From Egerieousia sp036639755 (GTDB lineage: Bacteria; Bacteroidota; Bacteroidia; Bacteroidales; UBA932): DNA of 64,000 bases. The notes under the pieces are model-generated. The model saw nothing but the letters and a program-made list of their open reading frames with translations. It did not search any database and was not told the DNA's origin. Of the stretch, positions 27,790-36,695 are shown piece after piece. The stretch covers positions 1 to 64,000 of the forward strand of contig JAVWIB010000001.1 of the NCBI GenBank assembly GCA_036639755.1, in the 5' to 3' direction. Each line of letters starts with the position of its first letter. Positions within the stretch are counted from its first letter, which is position 1. Position numbers and translations under genes: made by a program.

Positions 27790-30318
27790 ATGAGTACTAC
27801 CTACACGTATCAGCAAGCCCTGGAAGAAAGTATTAAATTCTTTAAGGGTGACGAACTTGCGGCATCTGTTTGGATTAACAAATACGCAATGAAAGACTCC
27901 TATGGCAATCTTTATGAGAAATCGCCTCAGGATATGCATCGCAGACTTGCAAAAGAGTTTGCCCGAATAGAAAAGAAATATCCGAATCCTATGTCCGAAG
28001 AGGAAATCTTTGGATTATTACAAGATTTTAAATACATCATTCCGCAAGGTGGTCCTATGACAGGGATAGGGAACAATTATCAGGTAGCGTCCCTTTCCAA
28101 TTGTTTTGTCGTAGGTCATGATAACCCTGCCGATTCTTACGGGGGAATCCTTAAAATTGACGAAGAACAGGTTCAATTGATGAAAAGACGTGGAGGTGTG
28201 GGTCACGATCTTTCTCATATCAGGCCTGCCGGAAGTGCCGTACTGAACAGTGCGCTTACCTCTACCGGTGTTGTCCCTTTTATGGAAAGATATTCAAACT
28301 CAACCAGAGAGGTTGCTCAGGACGGACGCAGGGGAGCCCTTATGCTCTCTATTTCCATTAAGCATCCCGATAGCGAAGACTTTATTAATGCAAAAATGGA
28401 GCAGGGGAAAGTGACGGGGGCTAATGTATCGGTGAAGCTGGATGACGATTTTATGCGCGCAGCCATCAACGGCGACCAATATAAACAACAGTATCCGGTA
28501 GATTCTACCGATCCTAAAGTTGTAAAAACCATGAATGCACGGAACCTGTGGAAAAAGATTATTCATAATGCATGGAAATCGGCAGAACCCGGTGTCTTGT
28601 TCTGGGATACTGTGTTAAGAGAGTCTGTTGCAGATTGTTATGCTGATCTTGGCTACAGAACGGTAAGCACAAATCCTTGCGGAGAGATTCCGTTGTGTCC
28701 TTATGATTCATGCCGTTTGATTGCTCTTAATCTATATTCCTATGTAGAGAATCCGTTTACCAAAGAGGCTAAATTTAATATGGATTTATTTAAGAGCCAT
28801 TCTGTTAAAGCAATGCGCCTTATGGATGATCTTATTGACTTGGAGATGGAGAAAATAGATGCTATTATAGGGAAGATTAATAATGATCCGGAGGATATTG
28901 ATATTAAGAGGACGGAGCTTGAACTTTGGGAGAAAATAAGGACAAAATCGCTGGGCGGAAGACGTACCGGTCTTGGAATCACGGCAGAGGGTGATATGCT
29001 TGCCGCGCTGGGGCTTATATATGGTTCCGATAAGGCAATCGATTTTGCCGTAAACGTGCAGAAAGCGTTAGCTGTTGAGGCATATCGCTCTTCTGTTATT
29101 ATGGCTTGTGAGAGGGGGGCCTTTCCAATCTATGATGCCGTGCGGGAAGATAAAAATCCGATGATAGACAGGATAAAGAGTGCCGATAGTGCCCTTTATA
29201 AGGAGATGGTCAAACATGGCAGAAGAAATATCTCCATGCTCACCATAGCCCCTACAGGAACAACGAGTCTTATGACTCAGACTACATCGGGAATAGAGCC
29301 GGTATTTCTCCCATTCTATATAAGAAGAAGAAAAGTAAACCCGAATGATAAAAATGTTGTTATTACCTTTAAGGATGATGTGGGGGATTGCTGGGAGGAG
29401 TATTATGTGTTTCATCATAAGTTTCTTACATGGTGTGAGATACGCGGTATTGCAAAAGAAACCGTTACCAAAATGCCTGTAAAAGAGGTTGAAAAACTTG
29501 TAAAAGAATCGCCATATTACAAAGCCACCTCTGCCGATATCGACTGGGTTGCCAAAGTAAAAATGCAAGGAAGCATCCAAAAATGGGTAGACCACTCCAT
29601 AAGCGTTACCGTAAACCTTCCCAATTCCGTAACCGAGGATCTTGTTGCCAATGTGTATAAAACCGCATGGGAAGTTGGTTGTAAAGGGGTTACCGTTTAT
29701 AGAGACGGCTCAAGAGCAGGCGTATTGGTAGCAGCCAAGGAAGATAAAAAAGAGGCCATTGCATTAAAACCAAAAGAACGTCCTAAATCACTGGAGGCAG
29801 ATGTTGTACGATTTACCAACGGCCGCGAGCAATGGATTGCCCTTGTTGGAAAATTAAACGGGGTTCCATATGAGATTTTTACCGGACTGGTAGATGAGGA
29901 GAGTCGCAGCATTCCAAAATCTGTAGAGAAAGGAAACATTGTAAAAGAAAAAGATGTAAAAACCGGAGTCACCAGATATGATTTCCAGTTCACCGATAAA
30001 TATGGATATACCAACATTGTAGGAGGTATTTCCCACATGTTTAACAAAGAGTACTGGAACTACGCCAAACTTATATCGGGAGTCTTACGCCACGGGATGC
30101 CAATTGTAGATGTCCTAAACCTTATTAATGGTTTACAATTGGATAGCGAAGCCATTAACACATGGAAAAATGGAGTGGAACGCGCACTTAAGAAATACAT
30201 TCCGGACGGCACCAAAGATGATACCGGCAAGAAATGCACAAAATGCAACTCGAATAATTTGGTTTATCAAGAGGGGTGTCTCGTGTGTATGAATTGCGGC
30301 TACTCAAAGTGCGGATAA
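27790..30318 (+). CDS. nrdJ: Adenosylcobalamin-dependent ribonucleoside-diphosphate reductase (class II)
   Basis: Makes deoxyribonucleotides using a coenzyme-B12 radical instead of an oxygen-dependent NrdB partner; 842 aa. Visible are SLSNCFVVG (active-site Cys near 106), GGVGHDLSHIRPAGSAV, NPCGEIPLCPYDSCRLIALN (near 295), TIAPTGTTSLMTQTTSGIEP, and a C-terminal zinc-ribbon-like tail with CTKCN and CMNCGYSKCG whose cysteines probably relay electrons from thioredoxin. No NrdA/NrdB genes are in this window. No B12 riboswitch is seen in the 144-base upstream gap. Confidence 0.93.
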   Translation: MSTTYTYQQALEESIKFFKGDELAASVWINKYAMKDSYGNLYEKSPQDMHRRLAKEFARIEKKYPNPMSEEEIFGLLQDFKYIIPQGGPMTGIGNNYQVASLSNCFVVGHDNPADSYGGILKIDEEQVQLMKRRGGVGHDLSHIRPAGSAVLNSALTSTGVVPFMERYSNSTREVAQDGRRGALMLSISIKHPDSEDFINAKMEQGKVTGANVSVKLDDDFMRAAINGDQYKQQYPVDSTDPKVVKTMNARNLWKKIIHNAWKSAEPGVLFWDTVLRESVADCYADLGYRTVSTNPCGEIPLCPYDSCRLIALNLYSYVENPFTKEAKFNMDLFKSHSVKAMRLMDDLIDLEMEKIDAIIGKINNDPEDIDIKRTELELWEKIRTKSLGGRRTGLGITAEGDMLAALGLIYGSDKAIDFAVNVQKALAVEAYRSSVIMACERGAFPIYDAVREDKNPMIDRIKSADSALYKEMVKHGRRNISMLTIAPTGTTSLMTQTTSGIEPVFLPFYIRRRKVNPNDKNVVITFKDDVGDCWEEYYVFHHKFLTWCEIRGIAKETVTKMPVKEVEKLVKESPYYKATSADIDWVAKVKMQGSIQKWVDHSISVTVNLPNSVTEDLVANVYKTAWEVGCKGVTVYRDGSRAGVLVAAKEDKKEAIALKPKERPKSLEADVVRFTNGREQWIALVGKLNGVPYEIFTGLVDEESRSIPKSVEKGNIVKEKDVKTGVTRYDFQFTDKYGYTNIVGGISHMFNKEYWNYAKLISGVLRHGMPIVDVLNLINGLQLDSEAINTWKNGVERALKKYIPDGTKDDTGKKCTKCNSNNLVYQEGCLVCMNCGYSKCG

Positions 30319-30359
30319 TAATGGCGCATGCGCTAACTCACTTAGATTTAGTTTATAAA

Positions 30360-31271
30360 ATGATTGTTTATCCCAACGCAAAAATAAATATTGGTTTGAG
30401 GGTGCTGAATAAGCGTCCCGATGATTTTCATGATTTAGAGACGGTGTTTTATCCTGTGCCGCAGAGGGATATCCTGGAGGTAATAGAGGGGGCGGAGTTA
30501 AAGATGTGTCAGTATGGAATAGAGTATCCGGGAGATCCAATGGAGAATCTTTGTGTAAAGGCGTATCGGCTGCTCAAGCAGGAATTTGATATACCGGCCG
30601 TGGAGATTCATTTGTATAAGAAAATTCCGGTAGGGGCGGGACTTGGGGGCGGTTCTTCTGATGCGGCATTTACATTAATGGTTCTGAATGAGATGTTTCA
30701 CCTGAATTTGTCGGAAGACCGTCTGGCGTGTTATGCGGCGCAACTTGGAAGTGATTGCCCGTTCTTTATCTATAATCAACCGATGCTTGGAACGGGTAGG
30801 GGAGAAATTCTCACCCCTATAACTGTAGACTCATTAAAAAATTACGAAATAAAACTTGTTTATCCCCCTGTTTTTGTCTCAACGGCAGATGCTTATAAAG
30901 GAATTATTCCACGCAATATGAGGGATAAAAGCAGAGAAACATCCGCAATTTCACAGACATCCGCAATGCCCTTAACTCCGCAAACATCCGCAAATTCTTT
31001 AGCTCCTGATTCCACGTCGTTAACGGAGCTTCTGCAATTGCCTCCCGATAAATGGATGGGTAAAATAGAGAATGATTTTGAGGTTACCGTCTTTGCAAAA
31101 TATCCGCAGTTGGAGCAATACAAAATGCTGTTATACGAGCAGGGAGCGGTGTATGCTTCCATGAGCGGCAGCGGTTCGGCCATGTTCGGGGTGTTTAAGA
31201 GACTGTCTAACGAAAAAAAGGGACACCCCTCTGCTACAATGAGTATCCCTTTTTTGTGTACTAAAACCTAA
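30360..31271 (+). CDS. ispE: 4-diphosphocytidyl-2-C-methyl-D-erythritol kinase
   Basis: GHMP kinase of the MEP isoprenoid pathway that phosphorylates CDP-methylerythritol. The start MIVYPNAKINIGLRVL is the classic IspE N-terminus; the ATP-binding motif IPVGAGLGGGSSDAAF lies near 86-101, and SMSGSGSAMFGVF is the third GHMP motif. Between VSTADAYKGI and LLQLPPDKW there is a Thr/Ser/Gln-rich insertion of about 30 residues (about 190-222), encoded by DNA with three copies of acatccgcaa. The last 20 residues run through a terminator-like hairpin. An upstream in-frame ATG at 30321 is possible but less like relatives. Confidence 0.93.
   Translation: MIVYPNAKINIGLRVLNKRPDDFHDLETVFYPVPQRDILEVIEGAELKMCQYGIEYPGDPMENLCVKAYRLLKQEFDIPAVEIHLYKKIPVGAGLGGGSSDAAFTLMVLNEMFHLNLSEDRLACYAAQLGSDCPFFIYNQPMLGTGRGEILTPITVDSLKNYEIKLVYPPVFVSTADAYKGIIPRNMRDKSRETSAISQTSAMPLTPQTSANSLAPDSTSLTELLQLPPDKWMGKIENDFEVTVFAKYPQLEQYKMLLYEQGAVYASMSGSGSAMFGVFKRLSNEKKGHPSATMSIPFLCTKT
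31214..31255. terminator. Terminator-like hairpin shared by convergent ispE and the permease gene
   Basis: A 10-bp perfect stem (aaaaaaggga 31214-31223 with tccctttttt 31246-31255) has a 22-base loop. It is A/T-flanked on both strands and lies between converging genes, but inside the ispE reading frame. Confidence 0.5.
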
Positions 31272-31329
31272 ACCTACACTTATAAGATGCAAGGGGTATA
31301 TGAAACGTTGCACAAAAAATCTAAAAAAG

Positions 31330-32571
31330 TTAACTATTTTTCTTAATCGTTTTGGCGGGGATGGCGGAGATAAAATACCCTATGATTGAAACGCCTGATA
31401 ATGTGATAATTATATCTGATAACTGAATGGAAACAGGGTATGCAGAGACAATAAAATTGCCCGGAATCTGAATGAGTCCTGTATGAATCTGAATCAAGCA
31501 CAGAAGCAATCCTATTAAAAGTCCTATTGAAGAGCCTAATATGGAGATTAGCCAACCTTGCAGGGTAAAGATGCGGGCGATCATTGTTTTGGTAGCTCCC
31601 ATGCTTATAAAGGTTTCTATATCTCCCCGTTTGTCAATTAACAGCATGGAGAGGGAGCTGAATATGTTAATTGAGATGATAAGGATCACAAAAAACAGAA
31701 TAAAATAAACCGTAAATTTTTCGGCTTTCATCATTTTGTAGAGGGTCTCGTTTTGGCGGTACCGGTCTTTTACAATCAATCCGTCTCCCAGAATGGTTTG
31801 CAACTGTTCTGTTGTATTGCGATACAATGTTTTGTATTGCCGACTCGCTCCTCCCTGTGCGGGGGTCGTACTTAAATAAATTTCTACCGATGTGGCTGTG
31901 GAGGTATTGTATCCTATGAGGTTGCGGACGGTTGTTAGCGGAGCGTAGATGTATTTTTTGTCAAAATTCTGTTCCAGCCTTATGATGCCGCTTGGGAAAA
32001 GTCGCTCGCTGCGCAGAGTAGCCATTGGGTTGATAACGGAGATTTCCTCGTTTCTATCGGGAAAATAAAGGTCTATTGGGGTGAGGAATCTCACACGCAG
32101 CATAAGATCCTGTGCCAGCTTCTGTCCTACAATGGCATGCGGAACTTCTCCCACCATACTTTTGAATTCTCCTTCTACAATGTTTTTGGAAATGCTGCTT
32201 ACCCGTTCGTAGGCGGTGTCAATCCCTTTGATGGTGGCTATCGATTGGTTGTCGCCGTACTTTATAAATACATTTTCCTCTATGGCGGGGCAGATGGCGC
32301 AGATGCCGGGGAGCTGCTTTATTTTGTCAAAGGCAAGGGAATCCATTTCAAAGGTTTTACCTTTTGCGGGTGTGATAATATAATCGGCTTCGTAACTCTC
32401 ATAAAGGTTTTTAATGAGGTTATCGAAGCCGTTATAGACAGATAATATGACAATAAGTGCCATGCTCCCTATTCCTATTCCTATTGCGCTTATAACCGAA
32501 ATAATGTTGATTACATTATGCGATTTTTTTGCAAACAGGTACCTGAAAGCTATGAACAGAGATAAATTCAT
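31330..32571 (-). CDS. ABC transporter permease, LolC/LolE (FtsX) family
   Basis: Inner-membrane permease of 413 aa. An N-terminal membrane segment (about 20-45; VINIISVISAIGIGIGSMALIV) is followed by a periplasmic MacB/LolE-like domain (about 50-270) and three C-terminal membrane segments of the FtsX domain, with LLIDKRGDIETFISMGATKTMI between them. The family releases outer-membrane lipoproteins from the inner membrane with a LolD ATPase, which is not encoded here. It follows rbfA by 6 bases; I recall rbfA next to this permease in Bacteroides genomes too. Confidence 0.85.
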   Translation of the reverse strand: MNLSLFIAFRYLFAKKSHNVINIISVISAIGIGIGSMALIVILSVYNGFDNLIKNLYESYEADYIITPAKGKTFEMDSLAFDKIKQLPGICAICPAIEENVFIKYGDNQSIATIKGIDTAYERVSSISKNIVEGEFKSMVGEVPHAIVGQKLAQDLMLRVRFLTPIDLYFPDRNEEISVINPMATLRSERLFPSGIIRLEQNFDKKYIYAPLTTVRNLIGYNTSTATSVEIYLSTTPAQGGASRQYKTLYRNTTEQLQTILGDGLIVKDRYRQNETLYKMMKAEKFTVYFILFFVILIISINIFSSLSMLLIDKRGDIETFISMGATKTMIARIFTLQGWLISILGSSIGLLIGLLLCLIQIHTGLIQIPGNFIVSAYPVSIQLSDIIITLSGVSIIGYFISAIPAKTIKKNS

Positions 32572-32577
32572 GAGCGC

Positions 32578-32898
32578 TTATTTCTTTAGCAGCTCATCAA
32601 TGTGGTCTGCATAATCGAGTGTGTTATCAAGGAAGAAGGCAATTTCCGGTACAATGCGGAGTTGTTTTGCAACAATTCTTCCCAGTTCACCCCTTATCTG
32701 TTTTACCATTCCCTGAATAATTGTTAATGCCGTATGAGCTTTTTCCGATGGGAAAATGCTTATATATACTTTGGCAAACGNNNNNNNNNNTATCATGGCT
32801 CCGCTGAACATTGCCATCCCTTTGCTGCGAATAATTTCCGCAAGGTCTTTTTGCAACTGCTTGCCAATTTTCTGTTGTCTTGTACTCTCCCCTTCCAT
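32578..32898 (-). CDS. rbfA: 30S ribosome-binding factor RbfA, containing an assembly gap
   Basis: Small KH-like protein that binds the immature 30S subunit during 16S rRNA 5'-end processing. The start MEGESTRQQKIGKQLQKDL and the stretches AKVYISIFPSEKAHTAL and QLRIVPEIAFFLDNTLDYADHIDELLKK identify it. Ten Ns at 32781-32790 interrupt the codons between SGAMI and FAKVY, where relatives have about 12 residues (a VTKVRVSPDLS-like segment), so the true gap is probably longer than 10 bases. The reading frame is preserved across the Ns. Upstream gene of the LolC/E-type permease. Confidence 0.9.
   Translation of the reverse strand: MEGESTRQQKIGKQLQKDLAEIIRSKGMAMFSGAMIXXXXFAKVYISIFPSEKAHTALTIIQGMVKQIRGELGRIVAKQLRIVPEIAFFLDNTLDYADHIDELLKK
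32781..32790. other. Assembly gap (10 Ns) inside rbfA
   Basis: A run of exactly ten N characters; the length is a placeholder, because the surrounding protein is missing more residues than ten bases could encode. Confidence 0.95.
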
Positions 32899-32968
32899 AT
32901 GCTTATTTTTATTAATTCTCCCGATAGAATTTTACAACCCTGTCGGGAGGATGATCTCTTGTGTAAAC

Positions 32969-34261
32969 TTATACAAATTTAAGGATGTAATAGTTCTTTT
33001 TCCCTTTTTGTACAAGTGTATATTTGCTGTTAATAAGGTGTTCTGCTGTTAGTGTACCGTCTGTGGCAGTGAACTTGTCTTTGTTGATGCCAAGACCGTT
33101 TGCCTGAATCATTTTGCGGCATTCTCCTTTTGAGGGAAATACCTCCGTATCAACAGCCAGCAGGTCTATAATGTTTCCGCCGAGTTTCTCTTTTGGAAGT
33201 TCGTATTGCGGAACTCCGTCAAAGACAGCAAGGAAAGTTCTTTCGTCCAGTTTCCTCAAAGCCTCGGAGGTGGAGTTCCCAAAAAGAATGTTGGAAGCCT
33301 CTACGGCGTTATCGTACTCTGCCTGTCCGTGTACCATTACGGTAATCTCGCGGGCAAGGATTTTCTGAAGTTCTCTTAAATGAGGAGCTTCCAAATGTTT
33401 TGCTACGGCATTTTCAATCTCTTCTTTAGGGAGCATGGTAAAGATTTTAATGTATCTTTGGGCATCGTCATCGCTTACGTTCATCCAGAACTGGTAGAAT
33501 GCGTAGGGTGATGTGTAATTAGCATCCAGCCATACGTTCCCTTTCTCGGTTTTACCAAATTTTCCGCCGTCCGCCTTGGTAATGAGAGGACATACAAGGG
33601 CAAAAGCCTCGTTGCCGGTTTTCCTTCTTATAAGCTCTGTGCCGGTGGTAATATTTCCCCATTGGTCGCTTCCGCCCATCTGGAGTTTGCAATTTTTATG
33701 TTCGTTTAAGTATAGATAATCGTATCCTTGTACAAGCTGATAAGTAAATTCGGTAAATGACATTCCCTCTCTCTCTTCTCCGGTAAGGCGTTTTTTTACA
33801 GAGTCCTTACTCATCATGTAATTTACGGTAACGTGTTTTCCAATATCCCTTATGAATGCAAGGAAAGTGAAATCTTTCATCCAGTCATAGTTGTTCACCA
33901 TAACTGCTGCGTTGGGCTTATCGCTGTCAAAATCCAGGAATCTTGATAATTGCTTTTTAATTGCATCCTGATTATGACGCAGTGTTGCTTCGTCCAATAA
34001 ATTTCTCTCCGCACTCTTCATAGAAGGATCTCCAATCATTCCCGTTGCGCCCCCAACCAATGCATATGGTTTGTGTCCGCAATTTTGGAAATGTTTGAGC
34101 ATCATAATACTTACAAGATGGCCAATGTGTAGCGAGTCTGCAGTAGGATCAATTCCTACATAGGCAGAAGTGGACTCTTTCATGAGTTGTTCCTCGGTAC
34201 CCGGCATCATTGTGTGAATCATACCTCTCCAGGTAAGTTCTTCTACAAAATTTTTCTCCAT
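32969..34261 (-). CDS. tyrS: Tyrosyl-tRNA synthetase
   Basis: Class I aminoacyl-tRNA synthetase of 430 aa from the chosen start MEKNFVEELTWRGMIHTMMP. The HIGH-like motif is in GIDPTADSLHIGHLV, the tyrosine-binding part includes YQLVQGYDYLYL and QMGGSDQWGNI, the KMSKS equivalent is KFGKTEKGNVWLD, and the C-terminal S4-like RNA-binding domain runs from about 360 to the end. The ORF extends to 34294, but that ATG overlaps the promoter box at 34292-34299, so 34261 is the start. Confidence 0.96.
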   Translation of the reverse strand: MEKNFVEELTWRGMIHTMMPGTEEQLMKESTSAYVGIDPTADSLHIGHLVSIMMLKHFQNCGHKPYALVGGATGMIGDPSMKSAERNLLDEATLRHNQDAIKKQLSRFLDFDSDKPNAAVMVNNYDWMKDFTFLAFIRDIGKHVTVNYMMSKDSVKKRLTGEEREGMSFTEFTYQLVQGYDYLYLNEHKNCKLQMGGSDQWGNITTGTELIRRKTGNEAFALVCPLITKADGGKFGKTEKGNVWLDANYTSPYAFYQFWMNVSDDDAQRYIKIFTMLPKEEIENAVAKHLEAPHLRELQKILAREITVMVHGQAEYDNAVEASNILFGNSTSEALRKLDERTFLAVFDGVPQYELPKEKLGGNIIDLLAVDTEVFPSKGECRKMIQANGLGINKDKFTATDGTLTAEHLINSKYTLVQKGKKNYYILKFV

Positions 34262-34291
34262 CGAATGAATAATTAGTTTTAATATGATTTG

Positions 34292-34299
34292 CAAAGGTA
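34292..34299 (-). promoter_or_regulatory. -7 promoter box of tyrS
   Basis: The minus-strand sequence TACCTTTG matches TAnnTTTG, 30 bases before the tyrS start. No clear -33 element. Confidence 0.5.
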
Positions 34300-34348
34300 G
34301 TAAAATTTCATATCTTTACACTTTGTCTAAATAAACTGCATTATTAAA

Positions 34349-35752
34349 ATGAGAAAATTAAATAAACTTATTATCAGAACGTTTGTGTTCTGTGCTGTCT
34401 TTGCCTTAGGCATTTCTGTTGCTTCTGCTCAGTTACAGGGTAAATTGGATAGCGTTGCAACTGTTTGTAAAACAGAGATCCCTAAAATATCGGGGATGAA
34501 AGCTTTGGAAGTGAGTGACAAATTGCAGAAGCCGTTTAAAGAAAAGTATGTTCTTTTTGTGGAGCAACCTATCGATCATGCCAATCCGGCAAAAGGTACC
34601 TATAGGCAACGGGTTATTGTTTCTGTGGCTGATTATAATGCCCCAACCGTTCTTATTACCGAAGGATACGGAGCTGCTTATGCTCTTAATCCCCGTTATC
34701 GGGAAGAAATTTCAAGTATGTTTAATACCAATCAGGTGTTTGTAGAGCACCGTTATTTTCTGGAATCCATCCCTTTTAAACAGGATGATTCTACCATTAC
34801 GGATGAGACATTGGACTGGAGTTATATGAATGCTGCAAATGAGGCGGGTGATTTGCATAATATTACCCGGTTATTTAAAAAGATTTTCCCGGGTAAATGG
34901 CTTGCTACCGGTATAAGCAAAGGAGGGCAGACAACGATGTTCTATACAGCTTATTATCCCAATGATATAGATGTTTCGGTCCCTTATGTAGGGCCTCTTT
35001 GTACAGGTGTTGAGGATGGACGTCATGAACCTTTTCTGGCAAATTACGTTGGTACTAAAGAAGATAGGGCCGCTATTAAAGCTTTTCAGATAGAGTTCCT
35101 AAAAAGAAGGGCTACAATTCGCCCTTTGTTTGAGAACCTGACAAAGGAAAAAGGCTATACTTATAAAATTCCTATGGATGCCGTGTATGATTATTGTGTT
35201 CTGGAATTTCCGTTTGCATTCTGGCAGTGGGGTACCCCGGTGGCCTCTCTTCCAAACCCGTCAACGGCTACGGACGAGCAAATGTTTAAGGCTTTGGTAA
35301 AAGCGAGCGGTCCCGATTATTTTGCAGAAGGAAGTGATTCCGCTCCGTTTTATGTGCAGGCAGCAACCGAGCTGGGGTATTACGGGTATGATATCAAACC
35401 GTTTAAGGGGTTACTTACCATAAAAAGTGCCAAAGGATACCTTAATAAATTATTTGTACCTCAGACACAAACCTTTAAATTTAACACCTATTTATATAAA
35501 AAAGTGAGCAAGTTTTTGGCAACTACTTCGTCTAAAATGATGTTTATCTACGGACAGTACGATCCGTGGAGTGCCGTTATGCCTGTTGCTCCTGTTGAGA
35601 ACGAAAAATTAAAGGTAAAGGGGCAAGGTCGTAATACAATGGCATTGTTTGTGCGGCCGGGTGGGAGCCATAAAGCAAGAATCTCTACATTACCCGAACA
35701 AGACAAACAAGCGGCAATCGCTCTGTTAAAAGAGTGGCTGGAGATAAAGTAA
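34349..35752 (+). CDS. Secreted S37-family serine peptidase (PS-10 type tripeptidyl aminopeptidase)
   Basis: Exported protein of 467 aa with signal peptide 1-27 (ending ASAQ). It has the alpha/beta-hydrolase plan of peptidase family S37: YVLFVEQPIDHANP near the N-terminus, nucleophile Ser190 in ATGISKGGQTT, Asp405 in YGQYDPWSA and His441 in RPGGSHKARI, all three triad positions in place. Family members release tripeptides from substrate N-termini; here it would act in the periplasm or outside. It is followed after 6 bases by a DUF2156 gene. A weak box TATCTTTA lies at about 34311-34318 upstream. Confidence 0.85.
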   Translation: MRKLNKLIIRTFVFCAVFALGISVASAQLQGKLDSVATVCKTEIPKISGMKALEVSDKLQKPFKEKYVLFVEQPIDHANPAKGTYRQRVIVSVADYNAPTVLITEGYGAAYALNPRYREEISSMFNTNQVFVEHRYFLESIPFKQDDSTITDETLDWSYMNAANEAGDLHNITRLFKKIFPGKWLATGISKGGQTTMFYTAYYPNDIDVSVPYVGPLCTGVEDGRHEPFLANYVGTKEDRAAIKAFQIEFLKRRATIRPLFENLTKEKGYTYKIPMDAVYDYCVLEFPFAFWQWGTPVASLPNPSTATDEQMFKALVKASGPDYFAEGSDSAPFYVQAATELGYYGYDIKPFKGLLTIKSAKGYLNKLFVPQTQTFKFNTYLYKKVSKFLATTSSKMMFIYGQYDPWSAVMPVAPVENEKLKVKGQGRNTMALFVRPGGSHKARISTLPEQDKQAAIALLKEWLEIK

Positions 35753-35758
35753 ATAAAT

Positions 35759-36673
35759 ATGTTGAACTTTAGAGATATAACATTAGAAGATAAAAATTGG
35801 ATTGATGAATTATTGCAATACTCGGACTATATGAGTACCGAGTATTGCTTTACTTCTTTATACACATGGCGGAACATCTATCGCACGCAGGTGTGCAGAT
35901 ACAAAGATTTTGTACTGATTCGCTCTGAAGGGAGCGGCGTTCCCAATTATCTTTTTCCGGCCGGCCGGGGAAGTGATGCGGATATTCAAGAAATGATGGA
36001 TCTATATAGCCGGAACGCCTCCTCTTTGGGACATCCCATGATTCTTGCCGGGGTGCTAAATACCCAAAAAGAACTTCTTGAACGTTTGTATCCTAATAAA
36101 TTCTCTTTTGAACTCACCCGCAACAGTTTTGATTATATGTATCTTGCTGAGGATCTTATCTCTTTGCGCGGAAAGAAGTTTCAGTCTAAAAGGAACCATA
36201 TTGCCCGTTTTAGAGAACTTCCCGATTGGAGTTATGAACCGCTGTCTGCTGTAAATCTCCCTGAATGCGAAAAAATGAACGGTGAGTGGTGTGCAAAATA
36301 TGGCTGCAATCACGACCTCTCAATGGTGCAAGAGGCTTGTTCGGTACGGTGTGCAATTCATCATTTTGAGCAACTTCAATTAAAGGGCGGGCTACTTAGG
36401 CTTGCCGGAAAAGTTGTAGCATTTACCATAGGCGAACTCTTGAATTCCAATACAATGATTATTCATGTAGAAAAAGCTTTTGCCGATATTAAAGGGGCCT
36501 ATCCGGCCATCAGTCAGGAATTTCTCAGCCATCAGATGCAATCCCAAAATCAAATAGGATTTCAATATGTTAACCGGGAAGACGATGCCGGCGACCGGGG
36601 ACTGAGAACGGCCAAGATGCAATACAATCCTGTTTTTTTGCTGGAAAAATGGACGGGTGTTGCCGGACGCTGA
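35759..36673 (+). CDS. DUF2156-family protein (GNAT-like, phosphatidylglycerol lysyltransferase-related)
   Basis: Soluble protein of 304 aa with the tandem GNAT-like fold of DUF2156: FRDITLEDKNWIDELL at the start, KKFQSKRNHIARFREL in the middle, and a C-terminal half ending FQYVNREDDAGDRGLRTAKM, the stretch most conserved in the family. Relatives include the catalytic domain of MprF, which transfers aminoacyl groups from tRNA to lipid, but this protein has no membrane domain and its substrate is unknown. It overlaps no gene and is convergent with yqaA (22-base gap). Confidence 0.8.
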   Translation: MLNFRDITLEDKNWIDELLQYSDYMSTEYCFTSLYTWRNIYRTQVCRYKDFVLIRSEGSGVPNYLFPAGRGSDADIQEMMDLYSRNASSLGHPMILAGVLNTQKELLERLYPNKFSFELTRNSFDYMYLAEDLISLRGKKFQSKRNHIARFRELPDWSYEPLSAVNLPECEKMNGEWCAKYGCNHDLSMVQEACSVRCAIHHFEQLQLKGGLLRLAGKVVAFTIGELLNSNTMIIHVEKAFADIKGAYPAISQEFLSHQMQSQNQIGFQYVNREDDAGDRGLRTAKMQYNPVFLLEKWTGVAGR

Positions 36674-36695
36674 GGCAGAGATGACAATAAAAATG

